Translations under genes and position numbers: made by a program | NCBI GenBank assembly: GCA_015680685.1 | Contig: MNCI01014563.1 | Span: 8,215 to 72,214 of the forward strand | Origin: Gnetum montanum | Lineage: Eukaryota > Streptophyta > Gnetopsida > Gnetales > Gnetaceae | Direction: 5' to 3' | DNA length: 64,000 bases | Shown: piece after piece, positions 22,427 through 33,780 of the stretch | How positions within the stretch are numbered: position 1 is the stretch's first letter | How the letters are laid out: each line of letters opens with the position of its first letter | Notes under the pieces: model-generated | The model's database searches: none | What the model was told of the DNA's origin: nothing | The model's input: the letters and a program-made list of their open reading frames with translations, nothing else

Positions 22427-23281
22427 TGATAAATCATGTTTTCATACACTCTGATATCGGAGTGGTTGTGATATCGGGTATGCGATATCATGGCCCAAGA
22501 TGCAAGATCGTACATTTGATATCACAGGGTTACTCCCAGGTCTATAAATACAACCCTCGGGCTCACGATTGAGAGTAGTTTTTGGAAATCAAGTAGGGAA
22601 ACTCTTGTAGTTTGTCCATTTGAGAGTTAGAATATTTTTCAAGTGCCTGCAGCAGGAGGTCTAAGTGTGATCAAATCTTTATTTAAGCATTGATGTACCT
22701 AAACACACCATTGTGTTGGTAATAAAGATGAACTCTTTGATTCACCTTACAACACTTGAGACCTTCTTTCTTATGCATTTATATATATAGTGGTTTTATT
22801 CAGTTTACATTAATGTTACTTATTCGGCAATTAATTTTGATCCATTAAGAAATTGATTAAAAGACACAAGAACAACCCCTTTGAACATACGTGTGACACT
22901 TGGTAGCTTAGAAACGGTTAGCGTTTGACAACCTAGCAGTGTTAACACAAAGTTTAGGATGTGTTCAAGAAGTGGGAATAGTTACTTGTGTTAGGCTAGA
23001 TTAGATCATAGTTGTCTTAGCACTTAAGCACTTTCACTTTCATTCTTGTTCTAGGTGAGTAAATTGATAAAACAAAAAATAACAAAAATCTTACACCTTA
23101 GTCACACTTAACCATACAATTGCATTTGACAAGTGGGACTAGGAAGACAACGAATAAACAACACATACACATTGTTTAGCTCTAGTGTACTTGGTAATTA
23201 AAGTCTGCATAATTCGACTAGATTACATGTGAATGCCTGTGATTTGTATGGTTGGGTGTAGAGGTACCTCACCGCTCATCA
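22427..23281 (+). repeat. Athila-2 3' LTR
   Basis: 855 bp, TGATAAATC to CTCATCA, the same length as the 5' LTR and clearly its partner. Scattered substitutions, mostly transitions, show that the insertion is not recent. Confidence 0.95.
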
Positions 23282-23582
23282 AGTATGAAGAAGAAGTTGG
23301 AATTTTTAAGAACAAATCAATCCTACTAATGCCAAAACACTTATATAATGTTCCTAAGGAACCATAACCATCAATATAAGCAAGCCATACATAAGGAAAA
23401 AATGGATAATTGTGAGAAATTATAAGAATCCTAACACTTATAGGGTAACTTTTTGAAAATTCTTCTAGCTTTGCAATCATGATAAACTAAGAAGTTAATG
23501 AAACTAAGGGTATGAGTAATGTAAAAATCTATTAAGAACACATGGAAATACGTTAGTAATTTTGAAATCTTAATGATTGTAG

Positions 23583-25720
23583 ATGGCCCCAAAAGAGGAG
23601 GAGCACAAGGAGGACCCTCACAAGGAGTAATCAAATGATTAAGAGGCCAAGGAAGAGGCCAAAATGAAGGACAAGACCTAGGGCACAAGGAGTAGGAAGC
23701 CCAATAATTTAGCGTTCATTAAAAAACTTATATTGTGGGACAACTAGTCCAAGAAGAGGTAGCAACACCACAAGAGCAAGGACAATGCCTCACATTATCA
23801 CATGATTGCCTCCAAGCCATCTAAGAAACATCCATCTTGACCATGATCATCATGGAAATGAACTTTGACCCATTGATGGCATTTGTTCTTGAACCGGTTA
23901 GGACACAACTCCAAGCATCAGCACTATGGCCAATTCTATTAGAAAGTGGTGAATGGTATCTTTGGAAAACATACCAATTTTGGCACAACAAGGAAGAGGG
24001 TACTACAACCAATATTGAAGGAATTTCAATTTCATTCTCAATCAAGGTAATTACTAAAGCTCTGAATATACCATATAAAGGGGCAAGACTAGCATATCTG
24101 TCCACCCAATCAAATTCAAAAATAAGAAAATTACAGTTAAAAAAGCCTTTTGGTAAAGAAGACAAAGGCTACAATGAACTAACTCTAGAAGAGAGGATAT
24201 ACTTTGAAATTGGCACTTATCATTTATTCCCAACAAAAAGACTTAATCAATTATCAACTTATGCGGCTAGAGGAAGTTTAATTTTGATGGGTAAGTACAA
24301 TGACAACCTTGCACAACTCTATTTCATTGAGATTTAGTGGCAATTTGAAGAAAAGAAGGTAGGGAAGCCAACACTACTGTTCCCTTGCCTTATCAGGAAA
24401 CTATGCAAGTAGGTCAACATCCTTGGATACACCAATGATGTTCCTAGAAGAGCCCAGAATGCTTCATACATTGAGGTTTTCAAACCAGCACTACCTAAAA
24501 AAAACAAGATCAAGAGTAAGAGTAATGACAAGATCAACAAGCATGGCCTAGAAGCCAATAATAAGAGCAACAACGACCCCAAATTCCACTACCATTGGCA
24601 TCATAGGACTATTGACCATCGATGAGCCATTTGCAACAGATCATAGAAATAATCAACTAGGGAAGTAAAGAAGAGGCTAATTTGTACAAGGTCATTAACA
24701 GTACCATAAGACCCACAGTTTTAGCTGATCTTGCTAGTGGACAAATTTCGTTCAAGTTAGGAGAAGAGGTATGGTCACAATAGATCTTTGAGAATGTTGC
24801 ATCGTTCCAAGTGGTACTAGAAACTAGAGAAGAAACCATTATTGTGGTAATGCAACACTAAGATGCAGCCAAACCAATAGAGTTAAATCATTGATCACAT
24901 CAAAGAGTCATTCAATATACCTATTGTATCATCTAAATAACTTATTGAAACCAGAGATTCACAGATGTTAGCTAAAACCTTAATGACTCCTACAAATCAT
25001 GATGATGCACTTGATCAACTATTGCAAATAAGGTAAGTAATCAAAACACTCTTTGACATTCTAAGTGATTTCATTGAAACATAGTTAGGATTGATTTCCA
25101 TTAAAGGGAAATTGATCATGGTAGAAACAAGGACAAAGCATGCAGAAATAGAGATTTTGAAACTACAAGAAGGGCTCATAGTCCTAAGAGTTGAAAGGAG
25201 AGATCCCACACAATTTGGTACAGTTGACTAGATTGAGAAATTCAAAATAAAGTAGATTAATAAATTGATTAAGTAGAAAAAACAATTAGCATATGAGAAG
25301 GAGAAAGCGGTATGGAATGCCTTTGTAGTTAAAGCATAAATGTATGCACATGTGAAGGCACTTATTGCTGTATAGGAAGAAAACAAACAACTTGCTACTA
25401 ACAACATGAGGTTGACTACAACAAAGAAGTAGAAAAACATTCTAGAAGAAAGTATCCATTAGTCGAGAGAGCAACTGATGAGGGCCAACTAGGATATTAG
25501 CCATCTCGTGAGAGAAAACAGAACCCTCTCTATGGAGGAGATATGCGCTATTAGACAAAAATCAACAATTGAAATTAGCACATGGTAGAATAAAGTAAAG
25601 AAACATGAGAGGCTCAAAGAGCACTTTCGAGATTAAGTGGGCATGTATAAGCAAATAAATGAGAAAGAGATCCAAATGGTAAAGGTCAAAACCAATTTTA
25701 TTGCATCACAAAATCCTAAT
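23583..25720 (+). pseudogene. Gene A: MAPK-starting extra ORF with coiled-coil tail
   Basis: After the acceptor TTGTAG the frame opens MAPKEEEHKEDPHKE and is Lys/Glu-rich with stops to about 23,830. A 166-codon open stretch at 23,837-24,337 follows in a shifted frame. Its core (FDPLMAFVLEPVRTQLQASA, WYLWKTYQFWHNKEEG, NIEGISISFSIKVITKALNI) resembles in layout the extra-ORF domain of plant gypsy elements that Pfam describes as putative plant transposon protein; this assignment is by eye. From about 25,200 to 25,700 the translation is Lys/Glu/Leu-rich and coiled-coil-like. Many stops are TAG. It shares its plan with Gene B, which suggests both are accessory genes of Tat-like elements. What it does is unknown. 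Confidence 0.5.
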
Positions 25721-25764
25721 TAGTAACCCATCTTGAACAACATGGCCCACACCTATCACACCTA

Positions 25765-27497
25765 TGTAGCGATCGAAAACGTCGGTGGTTGGAAAACACC
25801 AAGGGGTCATCAGTTGTGATAGTCTTAACCCTTGATCCGTGTGAGGGCCGTGCTGGATAAAATGGAAACAGGGTGCCCTAAATGTTCTGGTCGATCAGAC
25901 AGGGACTTAGTCGGTGTTAATATAACCTTTCATAAATGGATAATTTGAAAACGAGACTTCTAGCATAAAATGATAACTTTAAATGCAAAAGGGACTGAAA
26001 ATAATGTAAAAATGCAATGTTAAGCAAGAAAACAAAGTAAAATGCAGTTAGGAAAATGCACCACTTCAAGATTATGACTTCACTTTGTCATGGAGATCAA
26101 TTGGTTGCGTGATGCTAGGAGGCACAAAGATCCCTAAGGTAACCAAGACATCTAGAGCAAGACAACTGTATGCTTGAACATGGACTCAGGAGTCAACAAT
26201 GCAAAATGCTATGAGGATAGCAGGAGGGGAGGAACAGAATGCGAAAACGAGAGTGCCAACCATTTACAGTGTTAAACAAGATGTTCATAATGCTCAGGAT
26301 TACAATGCCAACTTTTTGCTTGCCAGTCAGCCAATTCACAAACCAGCCGCTTGACCTCCTCTTTGAGCGTTGCTCATTGGGGTATTTATAAGGCCAAGGG
26401 CATGCAAAAGATGCGGTTTGGACGCAGCGTGTCCTGGGCCCGTGTTGACTTGTCTGTGCTGCATGGGCATGCATGACCTTTGGACATGCATGACCATTGT
26501 AATTACGAGCATGCCATGCTGTAATTATGAGCCTGCCATGCCATAATTGTGCTGTCAGAACTTGGAGATGTGTGCCAACGGTGTAAATAGGTGAGGTGCA
26601 TTGATGTAGCGTAACTGCTTGCTACGTTGCGCTATGCCTTGTAGCATAGCATCTTGCTACGCTGTGCTACGCTATGCAGCGTAGCATAGCGTAGCCGCCA
26701 GTTCAAAGCAAAAACTTGCGTTGTGTCCTGCTGCATGTGTTGGAAAATTTTGAAGCACGTTGACTATTTATTGCATATTTGCTACGCTATGCTATGCTAC
26801 GTAGCGTAGCATAGCATAGCCGTTGGCCTTAGTCATAGAAACGTCGCCAATCTGCAAACTTTGCCTTTTGCACTGTGAAACTTGCAAACTTGTTGATCCC
26901 ACCCTTTGAGATGCCTTTCGTTGCTCCAATAGAGTTGCTACGCTATGCTACGCTACGTAGTGTATCGTAGCATAGCAACCAACATGGCTTGATTTTTGCT
27001 GAGTTTGTTGTATGTTGGTGAAGGAGCCATTGCTGAAGAACTTAGAGTTGAGCGAAGCAACTATTTTCGAAGGTAAGAGGCGCTAACTTAGTGCAATTGA
27101 AAATGACTAAGTAGGTCCAGCCTTCCTATCTTGCTCTTGCTATGCTATGGCACGTTGCGTAGTGTAGCATAGCATAATACCTTGTCTTACAACAATTTAT
27201 GGTTGAATGCTTGAACAACTGCCTCCCGAAGCCTGCTACGCTATATAGCATTGCGTAGTGTAGCAAACTCCTTGACTAGAAAACTTGCCAAACTATTTTG
27301 CGCATCTTGAGCATCGTTGGCAACTCTCTGCATTGCTTTTGTGTAGGTTGTCAGCTAGATGAATTACCCAACTAGAAAATTTGCCAAACTGTTCAACCTA
27401 AGGCCTAGAACATCCATCTCCTGTTGAACTGCCATGATGCTGCTTGAATTGCGATGGCCTGATGAAGCAAGGATGCCTGAGAATTTAGGGTGTTTCA
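25765..27497 (-). repeat. Tat element 3' LTR (left)
   Basis: 1,733 bp from TGTAGCGATCG to GTGTTTCA. TATAAATA on the minus strand at 26,383-26,390 is preceded in the transcription direction by five palindromic clusters between 26,618 and 27,271. Aligns along its length with 42,835-44,524. Confidence 0.95.
26618..27271 (-). promoter_or_regulatory. Array of five GCTACGCTATGC palindromes in the LTR
   Basis: Inverted repeats built from GCTACGCTATGC or GCTATGC and their complement GCATAGCGTAGC lie at about 26,618-26,696, 26,783-26,822, 26,937-26,978, 27,138-27,177 and 27,233-27,266, spaced 95-170 bp. Each could form a hairpin or bind dimeric factors on both strands. All lie upstream of the minus-strand TATA box, so a U3 control region is likely; the function is inferred. 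Confidence 0.6.
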
Positions 27498-27513
27498 TTG
27501 GCCCCTCTTTGTT
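27498..27513 (-). other. Tat element polypurine tract
   Basis: On the minus strand AACAAAGAGGGGCCAA directly precedes the 3' LTR end TGAAACACC, the expected primer for plus-strand DNA synthesis. Confidence 0.75.
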
Positions 27514-29237
27514 GACGTCTGGAGGATGGGCCCAAGAGACATTGACAAAGAATATGAAACTCCATGGAAAATAAAACGCTAACATTGTTGTTCGGTGATC
27601 GTCAAGACGTCGCTTAGCTATGCTTGAGAGTGTTGCATTGGTTTTTGCAGGGGGAAAGGCTAAGTAGGGAGGAAGGAGGTTTAGGAGAAGGATAAAAATG
27701 AGGCTTAGCAGAGTCTCTCGTCGGAGTGCTCGTGAGGGAGTCGTTCATATTTTCATCTTTACTTTTGCTGATCTTCGACCTCTTCATTGAAACATTTGGA
27801 AAGGGTGATTACGAAACAGCTTACGTACCATTTGTTTTAGGCACGCTTTTTCTCTCTTACGCTTTTGCCTGTTGTTGTTTTGCCATTTACATTTGCGAAC
27901 AACCTTGCTACAAGATAGGTGTTTCTTTCCCCGGATGAGTTGTATTACATCTACGCAGGGGCTTTAACCTACCTACAGATGCTTCCCATGCAGTGAGCTG
28001 TGTTACGCATGTCATGGACTTTGCGGTTGAGCAAATAGGAGGGCTTAACAAGCTTTGGAAAAGCTTGTAAAAGAGAGGAGCGAGTAGGAATTGCGGATGC
28101 AAGGAGTAAGGTAAAGGGAAGGAGTTTAGAAGGTAGGGCAGGATGTGCACTCTAAGGTAGCCAAGCTAGTCCAGAAAATTGCTTCGCAACGCTGTAGCAT
28201 TACTACCATGGCGAGACTCACCTTCGGCCGCACCCTGCAAACACGATAGAGAGCAAACCAGGAGAAATAGCCATGATGCAAAACGAGGGTTAAGGTCTTG
28301 CTTACTATAGAAGTTGTTGAAGCTCTTGGATACCTTTGCTGGTGTATGGTGTCCAAAGTAGGAAGGCTAGCAGCGGCCTTGGCAGCATCAATGTGGAGGA
28401 GTTGGCATTGAAGGAGCAGGGAGTTGCTGTGAGTGCGGATGCTCTAGAATCCCTGTCCAAGGTATGCATTCTCAGTTCAACTATGGGATCAGCTACCACA
28501 TAGCTAAATGTCGCTTGAGCTAAGACGCTGGCAGGGAGCTGGAGGGTAACAATATTATGGCTAGGCCACAATACTACCGGAACTCCAACAATAGGCATTG
28601 ACCAAGGAACTACCATCAGGGCGATGGGCCGTGGTGACGATAGGTTCAAAGGGTCAGTGAGATGTCATATGACATCTCCGGGGGATCAGCAAGATGCCAG
28701 GAGCGATGACGTTGCATATGTCCTAGATCGTGTTCTCATTGTGTTGTGAATTGCATTCTGAAACTGCAACGTCCCACCCCATGTCGGCATTGTGTATGCT
28801 CGCTTGATGTGTACTTGGTGCAGATGCATGCTGGGAAAGTGTCGCGAACCCAGTTTAAGGTCCTGGTAGACCGTGCGCTGCTCTAGGGTCCCAGTGGACC
28901 GCTGTGCTGGTTTAAGGTCCCAACAGATTGTATGTGCTAGTTTAATGTCATAGCGGATGTGCTGTACCAGTTTTACATCATAGCGGACGAGTTGTGCCAG
29001 TTTTACATCATAGCGGATGAATGTTACCAGTTTAACATCATAGCGGACGAGCTGTGCTAGTTTTACGTCATAGTGGACGAGCTGTGCCAGTTTTATGTCG
29101 TAGCGGATGAGCTGTGCCAGTTTTACATCATAGTGGACGAATGTTGCTAGTTTAACATCATAGCGGATGAGTTGTGCCAATTTTACGTCATAGTGGACGA
29201 TGGTGAAGCTGTGCCAGTTTAACGTCGTAGTGGACGT
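27514..29237 (-). other. Tat post-integrase spacer
   Basis: No domain is recognised between the integrase end and the polypurine tract. Open frames at 28,126-28,356 and 28,305-28,649 on the minus strand lack family signals. The part near integrase is a minisatellite, listed separately. Confidence 0.5.
28900..29237 (-). repeat. 30-bp minisatellite, about 11 units, in the Tat spacer
   Basis: Units such as CCAGTTTTACATCATAGCGG plus 10 variable bases recur every 30 bp (cores at 28,971, 29,001, 29,031 and so on). On the minus strand the array is one open frame that repeats a decapeptide close to AQLVRYDVKL, inside the 164-codon frame 28,686-29,180. The unit core is related to the 50-bp and 27-bp arrays at 33.1 and 38.5 kb. 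A protein role is unproven. Confidence 0.85.
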
Positions 29238-29269
29238 TTGCTTGTCTGCTCCATGTGCTTAGATGTAGT

Positions 29270-30401
29270 AAAACTTGAGGTACGAGTGATTCACAGAGTT
29301 TGTGAACTGGTTACCGTCCATGTCCGCCAGCTTGAAGGCTCCGTTCCCAAAGGCTTTGGTGACCATGTATGGGCCTTCTCAGTTGGCTGAGAATTTGCTT
29401 ACATGTTCACAAACAGCCTTGAGGATGAGGTCTCCCTTCTATATTGGTTGTTGATGTGGATTTGCATGATGCTTTTGCCGTTGCTTACTCTGGTAGTGCT
29501 CTATGCGACTCAGCGTTTGTGCGTGTTCTTCCTCTATTGAATCGAGGTCGATAATTCTTGATTCATTGTTTTGGGCTTTACTCACAACATCAGAGAGGAT
29601 CATTCGAAGTGATGGTACCTGCAACTCAAGAGGTAACACAACTTCAGATCCATAAATGAGACTGTAAGGAGTCTTACTCGTCCCAGTCCTGCATGTCGTT
29701 CTGTAGGCCCATAGAACATAGAGGATTTGCTTGTGCCACCACCTCTTACTATTGCTAAGCATTGTTTTCAGCAAGTTGATGATGGACTTATTTGTAGCCT
29801 CCGCCTGCCCGTTCGCCTGCGGGTAATACAGGGAGGAGAATGATTGCCTGATGCCCAGATTGCTCCAAAACGTTTGGGTTTCCGTACTACTGAACCGTGG
29901 TCCATTGTCGGTTACAATAATCATTAGAAGCCCAAACCTTGTCACAATGTTATCAAGGATGAAGTGGAAAACCTGCTGAGACGTCGTCTTCCTCAGGGGG
30001 ATAGCTTCCACCCACTGAGTAAAATACTCAATGGTGGTGATGATGAAGCTATGCCTTGCGAAGGACTTAGGCATGATAGGTCCTATGAGGTCTAGTCCCC
30101 ATCATTGGAAAGGCCATGTGATCTGCATTGGGTGCAGCTCCGTAGGTGAGACATGCATGAGATTTGCGTATCTCTGGCATGTGTCACACGTCTTAACCTT
30201 TGACAGGTAGTCACACTCCATATGGGGCCAGTAGTACCCTAAGTGTCTGATTTTTGCAGCCATAGCTCTAGGTGATATGTGTCCACCACACAGTCCCTCA
30301 TGTACTTCATTAATCACCCTCCGCGCTTGCTCCTCACCCACGCGTGCTAGCAATATCCCGTCATAGAAACGTTTGCACAGGGTGTCATTTCCCATGAGCA
30401 T
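29270..30401 (-). pseudogene. Tat integrase
   Basis: The HHCC zinc finger is complete at 30,102-30,401 (HEGLCGGH, then CDYLSKVKTCDTCQRY). The core at 29,700-30,100 shows WGLDLIGPI, VTDNGPRFSS and NGQAEATN, so all three acidic residues of the DDE triad are present. The end at about 29,270-29,400 reads GPYMVTKAFGNGAFKLADMDG. One stop sits just before WGLDL and another before the C-terminal part. Integrase joins cDNA ends to the target. This is the best-kept coding region of the window. Confidence 0.92.
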
Positions 30402-30407
30402 ATATTG

Positions 30408-30960
30408 CTAGGCATGCTTACGAATCACATCTCTCTGGGAAAATGTCAGTCCGCTTAGGGGTTCGCTGTGTTGCAGGTAGGATTTAATGTTGGCGTACCA
30501 CTCCTGGGTATCCGCAACATTGATAGAGGTCACGTGTCCCGCCTGAGTGATAGGCTTAGTACATTCGACAATCAAGGTCGGCAGACTTGCAAACGAGTGT
30601 GGTGGAATATTTAGTGCTAGGGTGGCTAAGGCATCTTCCATGGTGTTCTTGTTGCGTGGCATGTGTTGCACATCTGTAATTAAAAATTACTTAAGCAGGC
30701 TTTTTGCTAGGTCGCAATAGGGTTGCAGGTTCGTAACTTTACAAGCATAGACCTTAGTGATTTGATTCACAACTAGTTGTGAATCCCCGCAAATCGCCAA
30801 GTGTTGTATGCATAGTGTCTGGGTAGCTGAGAGGCCTCTGAGTAGCCCCTCATACTCTACCACATTGTTGGTGCAGGGGAATGCAAAATGATAAGCAAAT
30901 GGGTGCATTTCCCTAGAGGGGAACGTAATGACTGCAGCTGCACTCCTTTCTCACACTGTT
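30408..30960 (-). pseudogene. Tat second (archaeal-type) RNase H
   Basis: The frame contains CTNNVVEYEGLLRGL, ICGDSQLVVNQI and HMPRNKNTMEDALATLAL. These are the second, third and fourth acidic blocks of the archaeal-type RNase H found only in Tat-lineage gypsy elements next to the normal RNase H. The first acidic block, near 30,960, is less clear. One stop lies between 30,671 and 30,687. Confidence 0.9.
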
Positions 30961-31055
30961 GAGGTGTCGTCGAAGTGTAGAGTAGGTTCTAGGTGTGATG
31001 GGATAGCGTTGATAGTGCCAACATGCTCGTCTAGGAATTCAGGATCTATGGTTGC

Positions 31056-31570
31056 CTAGTCATCGACGGGTGAGGCTGTAAGTTGGATCGCTATAGCTTG
31101 ACCCTTCGTCGACGATTGGCTCACATAGTGTAATTCGAACTCCATGGTTATTGCTTTCCATCGGGCTATCCTGCTGCTTTTATACAGGTTGTTAGTGATA
31201 GCCCAAAGTATGTTGCTTTTGCAAATAATGTTAATTATATTGCGAAACAGGTACTGCCTCCACTTTTTTAAATCAAATACTAAGGTAAGGAAATTCCTCT
31301 CCACTTCATTGTATTTCACCTCATGCGCTATTAATGCATGACTCAGATAGTACACTGGTATCTCAGATTCGTTGTCTCGTTTCTGACATAACACTACCAC
31401 GATAGATGTGTCGGAGGTGGCAAGGTAGATGAAGAAAGACTTATCCCTCTATGGTGGATGCACAGTTGGGAGGTGCAAAAGCTCTTTCTTTAAGTCATCG
31501 AAGGCTTGTTGACATTGAGTTGTCCATTCGAAGTTAACCCCTTTCTTTAGAAGATGTTGCATGGGATGTA
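31056..31570 (-). pseudogene. Tat first RNase H
   Basis: The frame 31,056-31,400 with VVLCQKRDNESEIPVYYLSH and VKYNEVERNFLTLVFDLKKWRQYL is the gypsy RNase H following RT (usual text YxSxxL, YxxxExxxLAlVxAxxKxRxYL). The polymerase-tether segment lies upstream at 31,430-31,570. A stop near 31,450 interrupts it. Confidence 0.88.
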
Positions 31571-31599
31571 ACTTGTCAGTTAACTTTGCTATAAACCTT

Positions 31600-32741
31600 C
31601 AGATGAACTATACCCTACCTTGCAAACCACGTAATTCCTTAAGGTTTGTAGGAGGTGTCAGGTTGACGATGGCCTTAACTTTGTCAGGGTCCACCCGTAT
31701 TCTAGCCTCCGATACTACAAACCCTAACATGCGTATGGTTTTCACCCCAAAGATACACTTCTTAGGATTGAGGCACAAATCATGCATTTGACAACAGTTG
31801 AGGACTACCCCTAGATCACGTGGGTGATCAGTAGCCTCCTTAGATTTGACTGCTATATCATCCACGTAGTCATTTAGCATTTCTAGGATGTAGCCACTAA
31901 AGATGTAAGTCATGGCTCGCTAGTAGGTTGCTCTGGCATTCTTGAGCCCAAAAGGCATCATGGTGTAACAAAAGGTACCCCATGGGGTCATGAAGGTTGT
32001 TGTTAGCTAATGCTCTAGGTTAATGCAAATTTGGTTGTAGTCAGAGAAACCATCCATGAAGGATAACAAAGCATGACCAGCCATAGTGTCGATGAGTTGA
32101 TCGATGCTTGGAAGTGGGAAATCGTCTTTGATCGTTGCCTTGTTCAGATCCCAAAAGTCTATATAGATTCGTATTCCCCCCATTTTCTTAGAAACGATAA
32201 TGATGTTGGACATCCATTTCGAGTAATCAACTGCATGGATGAAACCAGCTTGGTATAGCATGGTGATTTCATCTCATATAGCTAGTGCAATTTCTAGTTT
32301 AACCTTACGAGCTCTCTGCTTAACTGCCTTCATGCGCGGGTCTAGGACAATGTTGTGTTGTATTAGCCTCGGATCTAAACCCGGCATGTCGCTGTATGAC
32401 CATGCGAAGACTTTAATATTGTCTTGTAGAATCTTGGCTACATTTTTGTGCGTTTGGGCATCTAGGAGGGAGCTAAGTTTTAACGTTGTTACTTCCCCCT
32501 TGGATGTGGTCACAGGTGTCTCAACGAGAGGATCCTCAGTTGCATCCCCGGCCTCTAAATCTAGGGTTCGGACTAGATGCTCGGGCCAGTCTGGGGATGT
32601 TTCTAAGGACGCTATGGTGCTAGTTGTGGTTGATTCCCAGTCGATCAAATCTGGGTTCAATTGTCTTGTGAGCTTGCCATGTGGACCTGCTAAAGCTAAA
32701 GGCGTGGAGAGATCGCGATGGATTTTCATTTTTTGCTCAAC
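31600..32741 (-). pseudogene. Tat reverse transcriptase
   Basis: A long pre-RT stretch (32,274-32,741, including LAKILQDN-like VAKILQDNIKVFAWSYSDMP) leads into SKWMSNIIIVSKKMGGIRIY, LLSFMDGFSDYNQI and MPFGLKNARATY. The catalytic box is intact as DYVDDIAVKS (about 31,860). It ends with IRMLGFVVSEARIRVDPDKV. Stops near 32,007 and 31,930 break the frame. The region starts right at TTTGGCAG|GTTGAGC (minus strand), the proposed intron acceptor at 32,742-32,743. It would copy the element RNA into DNA. Confidence 0.92.
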
Positions 32742-33054
32742 CTGCCAAAATGAGATGAGAGCCTGGTTACAAGGCACCTGTTGGTAGTAATCGTGTATAA
32801 CGAAAACTTGTAAAACAACGATGAGATGTAACTAGCGAAGTATGGTATGAAGATTAAAATTTTCCTGTTTAAAGTCATGGCAGACCACTATGGCACAGAG
32901 ATGCAAAACTACTAAAAGAAAAAATGTAAAAAGTGTTGAACTGTTGATGTGAGAACGTGAAACTGCTAAAACAATGCAAATTTGCCGATGCGAAAATGCG
33001 AAACTGTTAATTTAATGTCATTGCGTACTGTGAACGTGTAACAAATCGAAACTG

Positions 33055-33418
33055 CTAGTTTAAAGTCTCTTTGGACCATTAATTAGAGTGAATTGCTATG
33101 CTAGGAATGCTAGTTTAAGGTCTTTCTAGACTGCTAAGGCCGAAGCTACGCTGGGGTTGCTAGTTTAAGGTCTTTTCAGATCGCTAAAGTCGCAACTATG
33201 CTAAAAATTCTAGTTTAAGGTCTTTTCGAACTGGTGCTAGTTTCAGGTCTTTCTGGACAGTTAACTGGAGCGAATTGCTACGCTAGGAATGCTAGTTTAA
33301 GGTCTTTCTGGATCGCTAAGGCCAAAGCTACGCTAGGGTTGCTAGTTTAAGGTCTTTTCGGACCGCTAAAGTCGCAGCTATGCTAAGAATGCTAGTTTAA
33401 GGTCTTTCCAAACCGGTG
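33055..33418. repeat. 50-bp minisatellite in the Tat intron, 3' side
   Basis: The core GCTAGTTTAAGGTCTTT recurs at 33,055, 33,109, 33,159, 33,209, 33,236, 33,291, 33,341 and 33,391, mostly 50 bp apart, with GGACCGCTAA and AGCTACGCTA in the unit. It lies just upstream of the Gene B promoter. Confidence 0.9.
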
Positions 33419-33529
33419 ATTGAAAAAAAATATATTTTTTCATTTCTTGGGAAAGCAAACGATTAGCTCAAAGTGTGCCAAGATCTTTCGCCTAGATGTG
33501 CTCATTTTAATTGCCAACAGTGCTACGAT

Positions 33530-33780
33530 GTTGTGGCGGGCATGCTACGCTACACAGCAAACCCCGCATTAAACGGAGAGAGAGAATGGCAAGTTTCCCC
33601 TTTTTCACCATTACGACCATAAATAGGGATTAAACCCTGGTAAGCTCGTCATTCTCACCATGAGAGTGCAGAGCCCACATTCGGAGCACAAAGCGATTTC
33701 GGAGCGTAGAGCGATTGTGCTAACAAAGAGCAAGGCAGGTTTTTGCATAGCAACGGGGACAATTTTGCAAGCAGGAGGAT
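33530..33780 (+). promoter_or_regulatory. Gene B promoter and leader
   Basis: GCATGCTACGCTACACAGC at 33,539-33,557 is a half of the LTR palindrome family. A TATA-like CATAAATA lies at 33,618-33,625 and the ATG at 33,781, giving a leader of about 130 nt. The same arrangement, palindrome then TATA, is used in the LTRs of the surrounding element. That suggests shared control; this is inferred. Confidence 0.5.

Larger units (their letters stand above)
13232..23281 (+). mobile_element. Athila-2, complete but inactive Ty3/gypsy retrotransposon
   Basis: This 10,050-bp element has two 855-bp LTRs (13,232-14,086 and 22,427-23,281) and a perfect 5-bp target duplication AGTAT (13,227-13,231 and 23,282-23,286). 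It has a tRNA-Asp-type primer site, gag, protease, RT, RNase H, integrase, a 2-kb spacer and a polypurine tract. The RNase H end with VADHLSRL and the tRNA-Asp primer site place it in the Athila lineage. Frames are broken by many stops. Confidence 0.95.

Noticed and set aside
27514-28680. Protein-coding genes in the Tat post-integrase spacer
   Set aside because: Several frames of 70-114 codons overlap on both strands without domain signals or codon-like structure.
32239-32787. 182-codon plus-strand open frame
   Set aside because: It is the antisense shadow of the Tat pre-RT region, which has clear homology on the minus strand.
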